From Mermis nigrescens (taxonomy: Eukaryota > Nematoda > Enoplea > Mermithida > Mermithidae), in contig JAVLUZ010000508.1 in the NCBI GenBank assembly GCA_036768485.1, forward strand, positions 558,001 to 622,000: 64,000 bases of DNA, written 5' to 3'. This document shows positions 13,766 to 23,639 of the stretch, in pieces. The number at the start of each line of letters is the position of its first letter. The stretch's first letter is position 1. Made by a program: the position numbers and the translations under genes. The notes under the pieces are model-generated. The model saw nothing but the letters and a program-made list of their open reading frames with translations. It was not told the origin of the DNA and ran no database searches.

Positions 13766-14094
13766 GTTTACACTTTACACACTTATTGCTAACTCGGTAT
13801 TGAGCTCCCAGGTGTGTGCCGTTGTTGCTGTGAGGGGCGGTCACAAAATTCGCACTCGCTGTGATAAACATATAAGAAAAAAGTGGCCAAGTATATTATA
13901 GGTAGTGCTATCGCGCTACACCACGTATTTGGGTAGCAGACTATTAAATATTTCACGTTTTGCAAGGCAATCATTGCCGAAATAATATTCGTCATTTATC
14001 ATATTTCTTAATAACGTCATTTCATGTCTTTCTTCATCAGATCGGTCTTTTTGCCTTGCATTTTGACTGTTTGTAACTACTGTGTTTAGCGCAG

Positions 14095-14207
14095 ATCAAA
14101 AGCGCGACAAGAATGGGGAAACGGGAGAAGCAATGTTAGCAGAAAACATTTCAGTGCAATGGATGCGGGATGAGCTGCAGAAAAAAGAACACGAGTGCAA
14201 AGTAGAA
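14095..14207 (+). CDS. SPEF1: SPEF1/CLAMP exon 4 (coiled-coil region)
   Basis: Acceptor tagcgcag, starting with two bases that complete the split codon from exon 3 (Asn139). Reads QKRDKNGETGEAMLAEN, then VQWMRDELQKKEHECKVE, the first half of the C-terminal coiled coil. It ends in phase 0 at GTAGAA|gtctga, a GT donor with an uncommon C at +3. In-frame TGA follows at once, so splicing is required. Phase 0 matches the start of exon 5. Confidence 0.85.
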
Positions 14208-14547
14208 GTCTGATCTACATAATTCATTCTTTTACCATGTGGCATTTATTAGGGCTTATTAAATGTATTATTGATTTACCATAAATTGTAAAATTTATTG
14301 TTTATTGTAAATCTATCGAAATTTAAAATCATGGGTTTATTATTATCACATTTTAACTTTAGTAAATAAATTTATTTATTGTTCTAAAAAAGTTTTTAAT
14401 TTTGGTCATAATCTTGTAGAATTGCTTGACAGTATCTGGCTATGTACATTATTACGGATCAGCTCTGCACTTATCCCAATCTGTCGGCTTGCTGCATATA
14501 AAAGTTCTTAAAAGTTGGCTGTTCAAACTTATATGAAGAAAGGGTGC

Positions 14548-15462
14548 GGGTAAAATCCGGAACCGGAACCGAAACCAGAACCAGACTCAGGACAAATGGG
14601 TAAAATCCGGAACCGGAACCAGATTCAGGACAAATGGGTAAAATCCGGAACCGGAACCAGAAGCAGGACAAATGGGTAAAATCCGGAACCGGAACCGGAC
14701 TCAGGGCAAATGGGTAAAATCCGGACTTTCAATGAGGACAATGTAAAGATCAGGACAACCTATTAGATATGTAGGGTCAGACTGACCGGGACCGGACAAT
14801 CAATCAGAACAATGTATTAGATATGTAGGGTCAGACTGGCCGGGACGGGACAAATTGTGTTGCTTGCGCTTGTGCACCTTAGTGGCGCTTGTGAACCTCA
14901 GTGGCGCTTGTGAACCTCAGTGGCGCTTGCGAACCCTGGTGGCGCTTGTAAAGCCCAGTGGCGCTTGTGAACGTCAGTGGCGCTCAATGACATTGATGGT
15001 GGTTGTGAACCCCAGTGGCGCTTGTGAACCTCGGTGGCGCTCATGGACCTTGGTGGCGGTTGTGAACCCCCATCAGGCCCCCTTTGGGCATCCTCGCCTA
15101 GTTCCGGAACTACTCCACTCACATTGTTATTGATTTTGTCATTTTCCTGATTGATTGTCCGGATTATGCCCAATTTGTCCCATCCCAGCAAGTCCGACCC
15201 TACATATCTAATACATTGTCCTGATTTTGTCATTGTCCTGATTGATTGTCCGGTCCCGGTCAGTCCGACCCTACATATCTAATACATTGTCCTGATCTTT
15301 TCATTGTTATGATTGATTGTCCGGATTTTACCCATTTGTCCTGAGTCCGGTTCCGGTTACGGATTTTACCCATTTATCCCGAGTCTAGTTCCGGTTCCGA
15401 TTCCCGATTTTACCTATTTGTCCTGAGTCTGGTTGCGGTTCGGTTCTGTTTCCGGATTTAAC
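14548..15462. mobile_element. Foldback element with repeated CCGGAACC arms
   Basis: The left arm (14548-14850) repeats the block 'gggtaaaatccggaaccgg' plus 'aggacaaat' about five times. It then has 'atgtagggtcagactg' and 'ccgggac'. The right arm (15130-15462) has the same blocks inverted (GTCCGGATTTTACCC, CCTACATATCTAATAC, GTCCTGAGTCCGG). The centre holds a short tandem repeat and 'catcaggc' to 'agttccggaactac'. The family recurs at 55898-57340. No protein is encoded and no clean target duplication is visible. Confidence 0.75.
14880..15075. repeat. About 20-bp tandem repeat GTGGCGCTTGTGAACCTCA
   Basis: Around ten diverged units of GTGGCGCTTGTGAACCTCA lie in the loop of the foldback element. 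The sequence is open in several frames, which explains the overlapping reading frames on both strands. Confidence 0.85.
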
Positions 15463-15528
15463 TTTTTCCCTGTGAATAAACGCTAATGTTAAGCTAATAG
15501 ATCATTAACATTATGAAATTATGTGCAG

Positions 15529-15732
15529 GAACTGAAGGCGAAAAACGCGCATTACCAAAAACTACTAGAACTAAAGGATGAAAAAATCCACCAATTGACG
15601 CTAAGGTTGGATCGGCTTGCGCAAGCTATCTGCGGTCAGTCACGGATTTTGTCTCCCATATTCGATGTTGCCTCAACGAGCACTTTTGCAGCAAATTCTA
15701 ACAGAAGCACCAATTTCAAAGCGTACCGTTAA
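15529..15732 (+). CDS. SPEF1: SPEF1/CLAMP exon 5 (C-terminal coiled coil and stop)
   Basis: Acceptor tatgtgcag, phase 0. Encodes ELKAKNAHYQKLLELKDEKI, then HQLTLRLDRLAQ, a heptad-patterned segment. It corresponds to the conserved end of SPEF1 proteins (L.AKV..LE.LL.LK...I..L...L), thought to mediate dimerisation. A Ser/Asn-rich tail follows and stops at TAA (15730-15732). A candidate AATAAA follows 65 bp downstream. The joined exons put the coiled coil directly on the one in exon 4. Confidence 0.9.
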   Translation, partial: ELKAKNAHYQKLLELKDEKIHQLTLRLDRLAQAICGQSRILSPIFDVASTSTFAANSNRSTNFKAYR

Positions 15733-15796
15733 GCATGTGTTTTAAAGATTTTCATTTTCGCCTGTACCGTCTCCTTTCAAATGAAATTGCTTCTAC

Positions 15797-15802
15797 AATA
15801 AA
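15797..15802 (+). terminator. SPEF1: Candidate SPEF1 poly(A) signal AATAAA
   Basis: AATAAA inside 'ctacaataaatct', 65 bp after the SPEF1 stop codon, followed by T-rich sequence. The position fits a short 3' UTR. It is not proof of use, since AATAAA is frequent in AT-rich DNA. Confidence 0.5.
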
Positions 15803-16177
15803 TCTATGTAGTCACATAGGTTGACACATATATTATTACTATTCAAAAACTAATAGGTAGTTTGTTTTTCGAAATTCTCGAGACTTTTTATAGTAGGTGA
15901 TTTGAAAGTGTTAACAATTCAGTCGATCGACACAAAGAAAAGATTCATAGTACCCGCCTCTTGCATCAATTGATTCGCTAATTGTACAATGTAACATTTT
16001 AACCTTAGCCCCCGCTTCTCCGAGTGGCCTAGTGGTATTACCACTCACTTTACAGTGAGAAATATGAACTAACATTTCGCGCGTTGTCTAGGTATTTTTC
16101 CTGCACGAGGCTGCTGGTTACGCTCTCTCAGCTCCTAAGCGCAAAACTGACACAGTGCCAAAGTACGAGGTACAAGA
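15803..16177. other. Intergenic spacer after SPEF1
   Basis: AT-rich. Near 16028 'gagtggcctagtggtatta' resembles a polymerase III A box, but no B box follows. No gene is supported. Confidence 0.5.
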
Positions 16178-17773
16178 TAGTGTTATTAAGATATACCAAA
16201 AATAAATTTTGGTATGATTTTGGTAGGCACTTGTTGGACTACCAATATCATATTTTAATTCTGAGAATTTTGGTATATCATATTCTTATCATATTAAAAC
16301 TCCGGAAAATGTGAAAATATTTTTGATATAATTTTGGTATAATTTTGGTACAAAGTGGTAGCACTTTTTTCCTTCTTTCGCTCTATACCTTACCTGCAAA
16401 TTTCGAAGCATGATGCAGTAGGTATTTTCCAGGTCATATCTTCATAATACATACTGAAGTATGCATACAGTATAGGTACCTACTTAATTATGTATGTACA
16501 TATACCGAGCCAAGCCACCTCGTCTCGTACATATGTATACTGTAGAGTCCGTTAAGGTTTGTGTACACCTGCGTTAATCGTGTGTACATATATACAATCA
16601 GCGCAGTGTAGTATGATTGAGTGACATGACATCCTGTCGATAGTGATAAATGCATAACTTTCGGCAAGCTCGATTCATTAAGGGTAGCCTATGTAGATCT
16701 GGGAGATTTCAAAATCTCAGTTAGGTCGGTAAGTATGTACCACAACACATGACATTGACCCATCAAATTATAATTGTTTTCTCGATTCTTGTTTGCCAAC
16801 TGTATTGTTTACCGTTGTGATTCGTTAATAGTGATCATAGGTGCACAGCATACGTGGGCAGCAAGAACATTCTGGGGAGTGCAAGATTTTTCAAAGGTGA
16901 AAAAATGACCTTAAAAATAGTGGTACGGCGAAAATATACCATTTTTCAACGTTTCTCATCGAGCACTATCCATTGGCATCAAAAAATTGCGAAAAAAACA
17001 ACAAATTTCAAAAATTGAATTCTGGGGGGTATTTTGATTTCTGGGGGGGTTATTTTGGTTTCTCGGAGGGGGGTGCATACCCCTAAACCCCCCACGCGCA
17101 GGTGTGGTGCACAGCATGGGCGATTTGTGGTAGGGGTCAAGAATTCAGCTTGTTGGGCTAAAATGACCTCAATAACTTGCATAAGCGCTTAAATAGCCTT
17201 AAAACCACGATATTACACGGTTTCTGGTCAATTTGAAACACTTTTGAAGAAAATTTTTAATTTGCATCCGGTTTTGGCCTTCATTATGCCTCATTTTCCC
17301 TACAAAATTTTCCATCTTTCTATTCTGAGTGGTCTAGACCCCACATCCCCACGCACATGTCTGATCGTTATTCCGAAATCTTGTTATTTGACGAAAAGTG
17401 AAAGTAATTTATGTAATTTTGTAGCTTAATCTCGTAAATTTTGAAAGTTTTATAAATATATGAAAATTTTTTAAACAGCGTCTAGAAATGTAATGCTTGT
17501 GCTTTTCTTCGAAAAAATATTGATTAGTTGCATACAATAAACGAGTCTTAATTACTTGTATTTTGCTTACGTAGATACCTACTTTTACATGGCTGCAGAA
17601 ATTACACGATAGGCACTTACCTACCAAAAGTATATTAAATATATACCAAATATCAAAAATATATCATATTTTAAATGAAAAATAGCAGAATATCATATTT
17701 ATATCATATTAAAAATAAGTCAACTATACCAATATCATATTTTAATTATTTTTGGGCTACCAAAATAACACTA
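16178..17773. mobile_element. TAGTGTTATT-ended hAT-like element, interrupted
   Basis: Inverted ends TAGTGTTATTAAGATATACC and GGCTACCAAAATAACACTA are flanked by a perfect 8-bp duplication GTACAAGA (16170-16177 and 17774-17781). Subterminal regions on both sides are rich in 'accaatatcatatttt' and 'ttggtat' motifs in inverted orientation. A 258-bp element with its own duplication sits inside at 16849-17106. The remaining 1.3 kb has no transposase frame. Confidence 0.85.
16849..17106. mobile_element. 258-bp MITE (CATACGTGGGCA family), nested
   Basis: Left end CATACGTGGGCAGCAAG and right end CCCACGCGCAGGTGTG are inverted repeats, flanked by a perfect 8-bp duplication GTGCACAG (16841-16848 and 17107-17114). 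The interior is near-identical in order to 19148-19404 ('caacgtttctcatcgagcac', 'gaattctggggg', 'ggtttctcgg') and recurs inverted at 34417-34662. It inserted into the older TAGTG element. Confidence 0.92.
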
Positions 17774-18040
17774 GTACAAGAGCCGAATAACGTGCAATTG
17801 GCGAAAGCCAACGGGATGAAAGCGATTACGCTGATTGGCTGAATTTTTACTGCTTTCGAATCACCTTACTGTAAAAAAGACTCAAATATTTTAAAACAGA
17901 CTATAATGCAAAATTGAGAAAACTGTGGTGGTCGAGTGGTATGACAGATGAAACCACTCACCTGCATATTTCCTCCAGCAACCAACGAAGGTATGGAAAG
18001 TTTACATATGTACCCACATACATACATAGTCTGTCCCACG

Positions 18041-19119
18041 CAGGGGCGGATTAAAGGGGGGCGGGGGGAGCGGCCGCCCACCCCCATTGGCCAAAAATAT
18101 TTGTAGAGATAAAGAATGGATATTCAATTTGCAATGATTTTTGACCGTCGGCGACCATAATTTCTCAAATATTTCCGGCGGTACGCGCCGAATGATACAT
18201 ATAAATGACGTTTATTTACTTTCTTGGCGACCTGGAAGCCATTGTCTGTTCATGTAGGTTTCAAAACAATTTTAACAGCAGAAGCAGCTATTTTTACATA
18301 TTTTTCATCTATTTTCAATTGAAAATTTCGATGTTTCGCATCAAATGCTATGAATACAGGAAATCAAGCTGTAAATCATGCTTCTAGACACGGTTTTTTT
18401 GTATTCGGCAAAGATTTTACCCAATGTACAAAGACTTTTCAGGACCGTCTTTGTACATATACAAAGATTTTTGGAAAGACAAAAATTGTAAAAAAGGTCT
18501 GAAATTCGAAAAAATTTCCGGCGCTTCGCAGCGAAATGTGTAATTGAGTGTTCTATATATCTTTATAATGGCAGAAATTTCAAGCCAAAAGAAAAAATAA
18601 CGAATTTTCCGGCGCTTCGCGCCGTTTTACGACGATTCCTAGTGATTTTTGCCTTAGAGACCCAGAACTTAGCTGAAATACACTACCGAAAGTCGAACAA
18701 CTCTGTTTTTACCACACCAAAATCGCTACTTTACCATTAGTACCTAAAAATTTGTGTGTACGAAATGTACAAAGACTTTTGGGGACGATCTTTCTACATG
18801 TACAAACGGACCTTGCACAAAAAACACTGCCTCTAGACGTCTATCCGCCTCAATTTCACAAATTTACCGGCGCTTTGCGCCAGATTTTTATTAAAGTCGA
18901 AGAAAGTTAATGATTTTTTTGCACTAAATTGTCGGAAATTTAAAAATTTTTAGAAAAAACATTGCGTCAAAAGTGGTTTTATATAAAAGTAGGTATACAA
19001 TTTAAAACACCGAAAAAAGGCTATTTCGCGCGTTAAGGGCAAATTTTAAGACCTATTTTTGACTGTTTTTGGAAAAGTTGGGATACCGCCCCCTTAGGAA
19101 AATCCTAGATCCGCCACTG
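18041..19119. mobile_element. hAT-like non-autonomous element, GGCGGAT family, interrupted
   Basis: Ends CAGGGGCGGATTAAAG and TAGATCCGCCACTG, flanked by GTCCCACG (18033-18040) and GTTCCACG (19120-19127), 7 of 8 identical. Its interior is collinear with 58630-59251 apart from a 441-bp insertion at 18389-18829. The uninterrupted relative lets the insertion be read exactly. Confidence 0.88.
18389..18829. mobile_element. Non-autonomous hAT-like element of the TGTACAAAG family, nested
   Basis: Ends CACGGTTTTTTTGTATTCGG and CACAAAAAACACTG (inverted), flanked by CTTCTAGA and CCTCTAGA (8 bp, one mismatch). The sister of its host at about 58960 reads 'cccctagacgtctatg' without the insert, showing the empty site. 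It contains repeated 'gtacaaagactttt' stretches in both orientations near its ends and two GGCGCTTCGCGCC-type hairpins. Family members: 47815-48266, 49932-50686, 56438-57301. Confidence 0.88.
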
Positions 19120-19147
19120 GTTCCACGAATAGTAGAAGAATCATAAC

Positions 19148-19404
19148 CATACGTGGGCAGCACCGAAATTCTGGGGGAAGGGGGCGAGATTTGTTAAAGG
19201 TCAAAAATGGCCTTGGTGGTATGGCGAAAAACACCATTTTTCAACGTTTCTCATCAAGCACTATACATTGGCATCAAAAAATTGCGGAAAAAACGAAAAA
19301 AATATCAAAAATTGAATTCTGGGGGGAGATTTTGATTTCTGGGGGTTTTTTTGGTTTCTCGGAAAGGGGGATGCATACCCCAAACCCCCTCACGCCCAGG
19401 TGTG
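19148..19404. mobile_element. 257-bp MITE (CATACGTGGGCA family)
   Basis: Ends CATACGTGGGCAGCACC and CACGCCCAGGTGTG. Perfect 8-bp ATCATAAC lies at 19140-19147 and 19405-19412. The interior matches 16849-17106. The right copy of the duplication is shared with the next element. Confidence 0.92.
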
Positions 19405-19412
19405 ATCATAAC

Positions 19413-19575
19413 CATATGTACGTGAGCAGCAAGAAAATTCTGGGAGGGATCAGGATGGGTAAACGTGCCAAAAAATGTTACTAAAAATAGAATTCTAGGG
19501 TCTACAGTAATCCAGGTAAGGGGTTTTAACTTCTGGAGAGGGGTGGCACAACCCGTCCCCCCACGCCCATGTGTG
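19413..19575. mobile_element. 163-bp MITE adjacent to the previous one, sharing its target duplication
   Basis: Ends CATATGTACGTGAGCAGCAAG and CCCCCACGCCCATGTGTG are of the same terminal type but the interior differs ('attctagggtctacagta'). It is followed by ATCATAAC at 19576-19583, so ATCATAAC occurs three times: before, between and after the two elements. Confidence 0.88.
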
Positions 19576-19930
19576 ATCATAACTATTGAGTCGATGTAAA
19601 TCGACTACAAAAGCGGTTTTGCTGAAGCAGTAATTACCAGACTGAGTATATACAAGTTGGTACCTACTTACATATGTAACTGAAAGCATACGAACTTTTA
19701 CAATGAAAAATTATATTACAGTAAGTCGCCCAGAAGCCACTTTTAATTTCTGTTCGCTCTGGAAATTGATTCCATGTAAAAGCTTTCGGGAAAGAGACTA
19801 TAGGTTGTTGTAGGTTCTTCGACATAAACATCTATATCACTGCCGAGCCGATACAGACGAACGAAGACGGACATAAGCAAGTTGCGAATAAAAAGAAGAC
19901 CCACTTGTATACAATTGGTACTGTCCAGGG

Positions 19931-20540
19931 TTGCAGTCGTCCAGGGTGACCGTGCCCGTCCGTAGTATGTGGCCGCCCGTCCAGAGTGGCCGCCCCCTAA
20001 CCACTCCGTCACCATTCTTTGACTGTCAATTCACCGACTGTACCAATTCTCATTATAAGGATAAAACAGGTCATTTTCAGATTGCTCAAAAATCTCGTTT
20101 CTCAGACCTTCTTGACTATATGACTTGTTGTATGATAATTACATTTGTAAAAGATAGCCTACGGATGGTTTACAGATTTGTTTTAGTGAGTAGCATAAAG
20201 GAATTAGATTTATTTAATGTACATATGCATTATTACGCTACTATTCTTGCTGAACAAAAAAATTTTTTGCCTATGGTCTGTTTTATTTATCCAGGAGCTT
20301 TTTCAGCACATCTTTTCCGAAACTATAGTAAATCTATCTTCCATACTTACTGTAGATCATTCAGAGATCACTGTAGCTACGTAGGAAAGAAGGGTTTTTC
20401 AATAAAATTTCTTACGGCATAATTTATTATCGTCTTCCAGCAGATCATGTAACTTACGGATGGAATTCGCGCGTTCAGGTTGTCATAAATCGACCTTCAG
20501 GTAGACACAATGGACTAGCATTTTAAACATCGCCAAAAAC
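19931..20540 (+). other. 163-codon open frame of unknown status, then spacer
   Basis: The stretch 19931-20422 is open for 163 codons but shows no recognisable domain. Its first part is low-complexity CCGTCC/CCAGGG sequence that is also open on the other strand. Sequence upstream (19590-19830) belongs to a dispersed repeat also seen at 10380-10640. I do not call a gene. Confidence 0.4.
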
Positions 20541-20610
20541 TTCCACTTAGCATAGTGGTAGAATGTCTGATTGTAGTTGAATCAACACGGGTTCGATTCC
20601 GGCTGCAAGA
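20541..20610 (+). repeat. tRNA-derived sequence (tRNA-Gly-like pseudogene or SINE head)
   Basis: An A-box-like TAGCATAGTGGTAGAATG (from 20548) and a perfect B box GGTTCGATTCC (20590-20600) stand 31 bp apart, and the T stem CGGG/CCGG pairs. The text resembles eukaryotic tRNA-Gly, which has AGTGGTAGAAT and GGGTTCGATTCC. The acceptor halves (ttccact/tgcaaga) do not pair and the anticodon arm is broken, so it is not a functional tRNA. It ends 29 bp before the LTR. Confidence 0.65.
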
Positions 20611-20639
20611 TTTTTATTTAGTGCACTTACTGTAGTACA

Positions 20640-20728
20640 TGTAACTACGAGAGTTACACGTATAGGCGAACTTACCTTAGCAGTTCGCGATAGCCATAAC
20701 ATAGCCAATACTAGTAGCTATCTATGAT
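20640..20728 (+). repeat. Truncated 5' LTR
   Basis: Begins TGTAACTACGAGAGTTACA and matches the first 90 bp of the 3' LTR (30894-30983) with one single-base gap, up to 'ctatctatgat'. There the 5' side jumps to gag coding sequence while the 3' LTR continues for about 980 bp more. Confidence 0.9.
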
Positions 20729-20740
20729 CTCGCTGATACC

Positions 20741-21526
20741 TTGAATTGCGGACCATTTTTGCAGCAGATGCAATTTGCAATTGCAAATAAAAAATTTTTT
20801 GATGGCAATAAATCGGATATAAAAGCATATTTTGCAGAATTTGAATCGCTTGCCAATACCTATGATATTGACAAGGCTGATCGTCTAAAATTTGCAACTG
20901 GATTTCTTGACCCTTATGTTTTGCGTTTATACCATTCGTTACCAGCTGATGTACAACAATCTTATTCGAAAATGAAGCAAGCGCTAATAACCGAATTTTG
21001 TCCGATGGACACCGGTGCGCTCTTCAATCGTTTTTTGTCGCACAAACAGCAGCCTAACAAATCGGTTAAAGCTTATTATCTCTCGCTTCGCAAAGAGTTA
21101 ATTAAATCGGATCCCTATCTTGAAGTTGACTCGCCACATTTTAATAATTTAATGCGACATCAACTAAAACAAGGTTTATTACCACACATTTCGAAAGAGG
21201 CATATCACAAAAAACCTAGAGCATCATTAGCTGAATTTTTGGACAATGCGCTTAGCGCTGAATTTGCTAATAAAGAATTTGAGGATAAAAAGGCAGTAAC
21301 GCCTTACGTATCGGTAACAGCTGCTCCCGTAGGCAGTGTAGTACCTAAAGATACTCCTCGCGCATCTAACCAAAATGATTCAAATCGTTCACGTCATAGA
21401 GCGTTTCATCGCTCATCGCGTGCTGAGAAACCAGAAAATTCTTCTCGTAGATATTGTACCTTTTGCAAGCGCATAGGTCACATTTATGAGGAATGTTTCA
21501 CAGCGTCAAAGACAAGAAACGTCTAA
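20741..21526 (+). pseudogene. gag: gag (capsid plus zinc knuckle), 5'-truncated
   Basis: About 261 codons open from the deletion joint; no ATG start remains. The N-terminal two thirds look like a retroelement capsid ('FFDGNKSDIKAYFAEFE', 'ALITEFCP', 'RFLSHKQQPNKSVKAYY'). A C-x2-C-x4-H-x4-C zinc knuckle lies at residues 239-252, the RNA-binding nucleocapsid motif. The frame ends right after the knuckle and coding continues in another frame from about 21520, so there is a frameshift here. Confidence 0.88.
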
Positions 21527-22053
21527 TAACGCTAATTATAATAACCAAGCTGATCGGAATACCAATTCTATGGCTTGCAATCGCAGCCAATCACATTCTT
21601 TTTTGCAACAAAATCGTTCGCCATCAGCGTTCAAATTCGCAAAATAGGCAGCGATCTCAATCACGATATCGTTACTCTAGTCAACATCGTTCATCTAACT
21701 ATGCAAATAATGATAATCGTTTTGAATCAAAGCATTCACGATCGAATTTTTGGCAAAATCGTAATGATTATTACCAAAATTCGCGTGCTAATTATCAAAA
21801 TTCACGTTACGATAATTGTTATAATAATCAACCGCGCCAAAATACGCCTTTTGTGCAATTTCCAAATGAACAGCGTGGAACATACTATAACTCGAATTAT
21901 CGCAACGACAATAATGTTAATCGTCCATATGTCACATATACGGCTGATAACCAACCTGCCACAAATGTGCCCCCACCGCAGCCAACCCTTACATCTCCTC
22001 ATGATGTGAACACGGTTACTGCAAAAGGGCCAGAATCTAGCGCAGCGTCCTAA
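21520..22053 (+). pseudogene. gag C-terminal Asn/Arg/Ser-rich region
   Basis: Open in the frame next to gag. It is very rich in Asn, Arg, Ser, Tyr and Gln ('NRQRSQSRYRYSSQHRSS'), then Pro/Thr-rich. This is the usual type of basic, disordered spacer between nucleocapsid and protease. It ends at TAA 22051-22053, and the protease frame continues one base over. Confidence 0.7.
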
Positions 22054-22058
22054 TTTAT

Positions 22059-22496
22059 TCTGCGTCGCAAGAATTTCTTGAAGAGTACGAACGTCTACAA
22101 CGTCGTCTTGCAACTTATGAGAAAATCAACCTACCTCCGTCCAAGACCTTAGATCCTACTATTCCTATCGTAAGCCATGCTGGGACAAATTTACCCACCA
22201 TTCTCATTAAAGTTCATGGCGTTGACGTACCTGCTCTCATAGATACTGGTTCACAGGTCACCATGATGACCACGTCTGCATTCTTAAGTCTTGGTTTTAA
22301 TTTACCACCTAAACAGGTTTCACAAGTCGTACACGGTGTAGGCAAAATCACCACAGTCGTTCGTTATAAAGTAAATATGACCTTAACAATTGCGGAACAA
22401 TCTATCTCTACTTCAGTAGCTATAATTGATCATTTGCCGGAAGACATGCTCTTAGGATACGATTTTTGCGAATCCGCACTGGGTCAATCCTATTGA
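22059..22496 (+). pseudogene. Retroelement aspartic protease
   Basis: Contains the catalytic signature ALIDTGSQVTMM (D-T-G-S at 22242-22253) preceded by 'TILIKVHG'. Downstream is 'DMLLGYDF', the typical hydrophobic-Gly-x-Asp second half of retropepsins (family I-LLG-D). Its role is cleavage of the gag-pol polyprotein. The frame shifts at about 22490, where the coding continues elsewhere (22497-22800). Confidence 0.88.
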
Positions 22497-22800
22497 GCGT
22501 TGTGCTTTCATAAACGGCATAAAGGTTAATTTACTTTCGTCTCACAAAAAATTGCAATTTTGCGCAAAACCCAACGCAACTACCTCTGGTGTTGTGTGTG
22601 TGCATGTTTCGTTACCTGAGCCTGTTATTATACAACCTAGGCATGAATTAATTACACCTGGCTATATAAGTCACGGTTCTTGCAATTTTGATTTCGCATT
22701 ATTCGAACCAAATCCCGATTTTATGGAAAAAACTTCACTTTTTGTTGCTCCGTCTATAGTCGATGCTTCACAACCTTTAATACCTGTTCAGCGTTTGTAA
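22497..22800 (+). pseudogene. pol linker between protease and reverse transcriptase
   Basis: Continues after a frame change as 'LNPIERCAFINGIKVN' and then 'PEPVIIQPRHELITPGYIS', a segment found in arthropod Ty3/gypsy pol just upstream of RT. It stops at TAA 22798-22800, and RT resumes in another frame. No independent function. Confidence 0.6.
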
Positions 22801-23635
22801 CATCTCTAAAGCGCCAATTCGCATTGACTCTGGTGAAATAATAGGTTCTTTAACCACTGATGCCGAAGTCGTGTCACCTGTTTCATCTTTGGATGATAGG
22901 ACACCAGAACTTTTTGCATCAATAAATAAAGCTTTAAACGGCTCCGCCGTTAATTCTAGACAGCAGCAGCAAATTCGTGAACTTTGTTTAAAATACGACT
23001 CAATTTTTGCATTAAAAAACGAACCTCTTGGTCGTACCCCCTTGATGAAACATCATATTGACACAGGGGATAATCCACCCGTTGTTGGAAAAACTTATCG
23101 TGTTGAGCATTCTAGAAGAGAATCTATGCAGAAAATTATAAACGAAATGCTTGCGGATAAAATTATTCGACCTACTACTAGCCCATGGGCAAGTCCATTA
23201 TTTCTCATTGGAAAAAAGGACGGTTCCCTTAGGCCAGTCGTCGATTATTGATGGTTAAATGACATTACTAAAACGCAAGTTTATCCTCTTCCACAATTAG
23301 ACGATTATTTTGACACCTTAGGCAATGCCGCATATTTTAGCACACTCGATTTAAAATCTGGATACTGGCAAATTCCACTCGATAATAAATCTCGCGAAAA
23401 AACAGCATTTATATGTCCTGTTGGTCATTACAAATTTGAAGTTTTACCTTTTGGCTTAAAAAATGCACCCGCAGATTTTCAAAGACTAATGGAGCTTGTG
23501 CTCGCAGGTCTAAATTGGAAATCTTGTCTTGTTTACATTGATGACATAATTATTTTTTCATGTACTTTTGAAGAACATTTAAAAGATCTTGAAAACGTCT
23601 TTATTGCTCTTAAAAGGCAAACTTACGTGTAAAGC
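22801..23635 (+). pseudogene. Reverse transcriptase (fingers and palm), interrupted
   Basis: 'HHIDTGDNPPVVGKTYRV', 'IIRPTTSPWASPLFLIGKKD' and 'RPVVDY' form the start of a Ty3/gypsy RT. An in-frame TGA (23249-23251) breaks it exactly at the usual D-Y-R-x-LN motif. The same frame then goes on with FSTLDLKSGYWQIPL (first catalytic Asp at 23348), TAFICPVGHYKFEVLPFGLKN and the YIDD catalytic box (23534-23545). A second break occurs near 23625. All polymerase motifs are present but the gene cannot make one product. Confidence 0.92.
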
Positions 23636-23639
23636 CTGA

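Larger units (their letters stand above)
8729..14094 (+). other. SPEF1: SPEF1 intron 3
   Basis: A 5.4-kb intron from gtatgc to tgtttagcgcag. It holds the hAT-like element at 10998-11620, a short element at 11713-11822, the left end of a related element near 12461-12510 and the 475-bp tandem array at 12505-13765. The stretch 8800-10990 shows nothing more than the dispersed repeat near 10380. A possible cassette exon near 9631 was rejected. Confidence 0.75.
14208..15528 (+). other. SPEF1: SPEF1 intron 4
   Basis: Runs from gtctga to ttatgtgcag and is occupied largely by the foldback element at 14548-15462. About 340 bp of AT-rich sequence precede it. Confidence 0.8.

Noticed and set aside
14855..15233. 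Two opposing frames of about 100 codons
   Set aside because: They overlap the GTGGCGCTTGTGAACCTCA tandem repeat and the foldback arm; no codon bias or family match.
16018..16080. tRNA-like start 'gagtggcctagtggtatta'
   Set aside because: Only the A-box part is present. There is no B box and no cloverleaf; it is at most a decayed SINE head.
19743..20422. Frames of 90 (minus) and 163 (plus) codons
   Set aside because: They overlap each other over a low-complexity CCGTCC stretch and a dispersed repeat, with no recognisable domain. Kept only as an undecided region.
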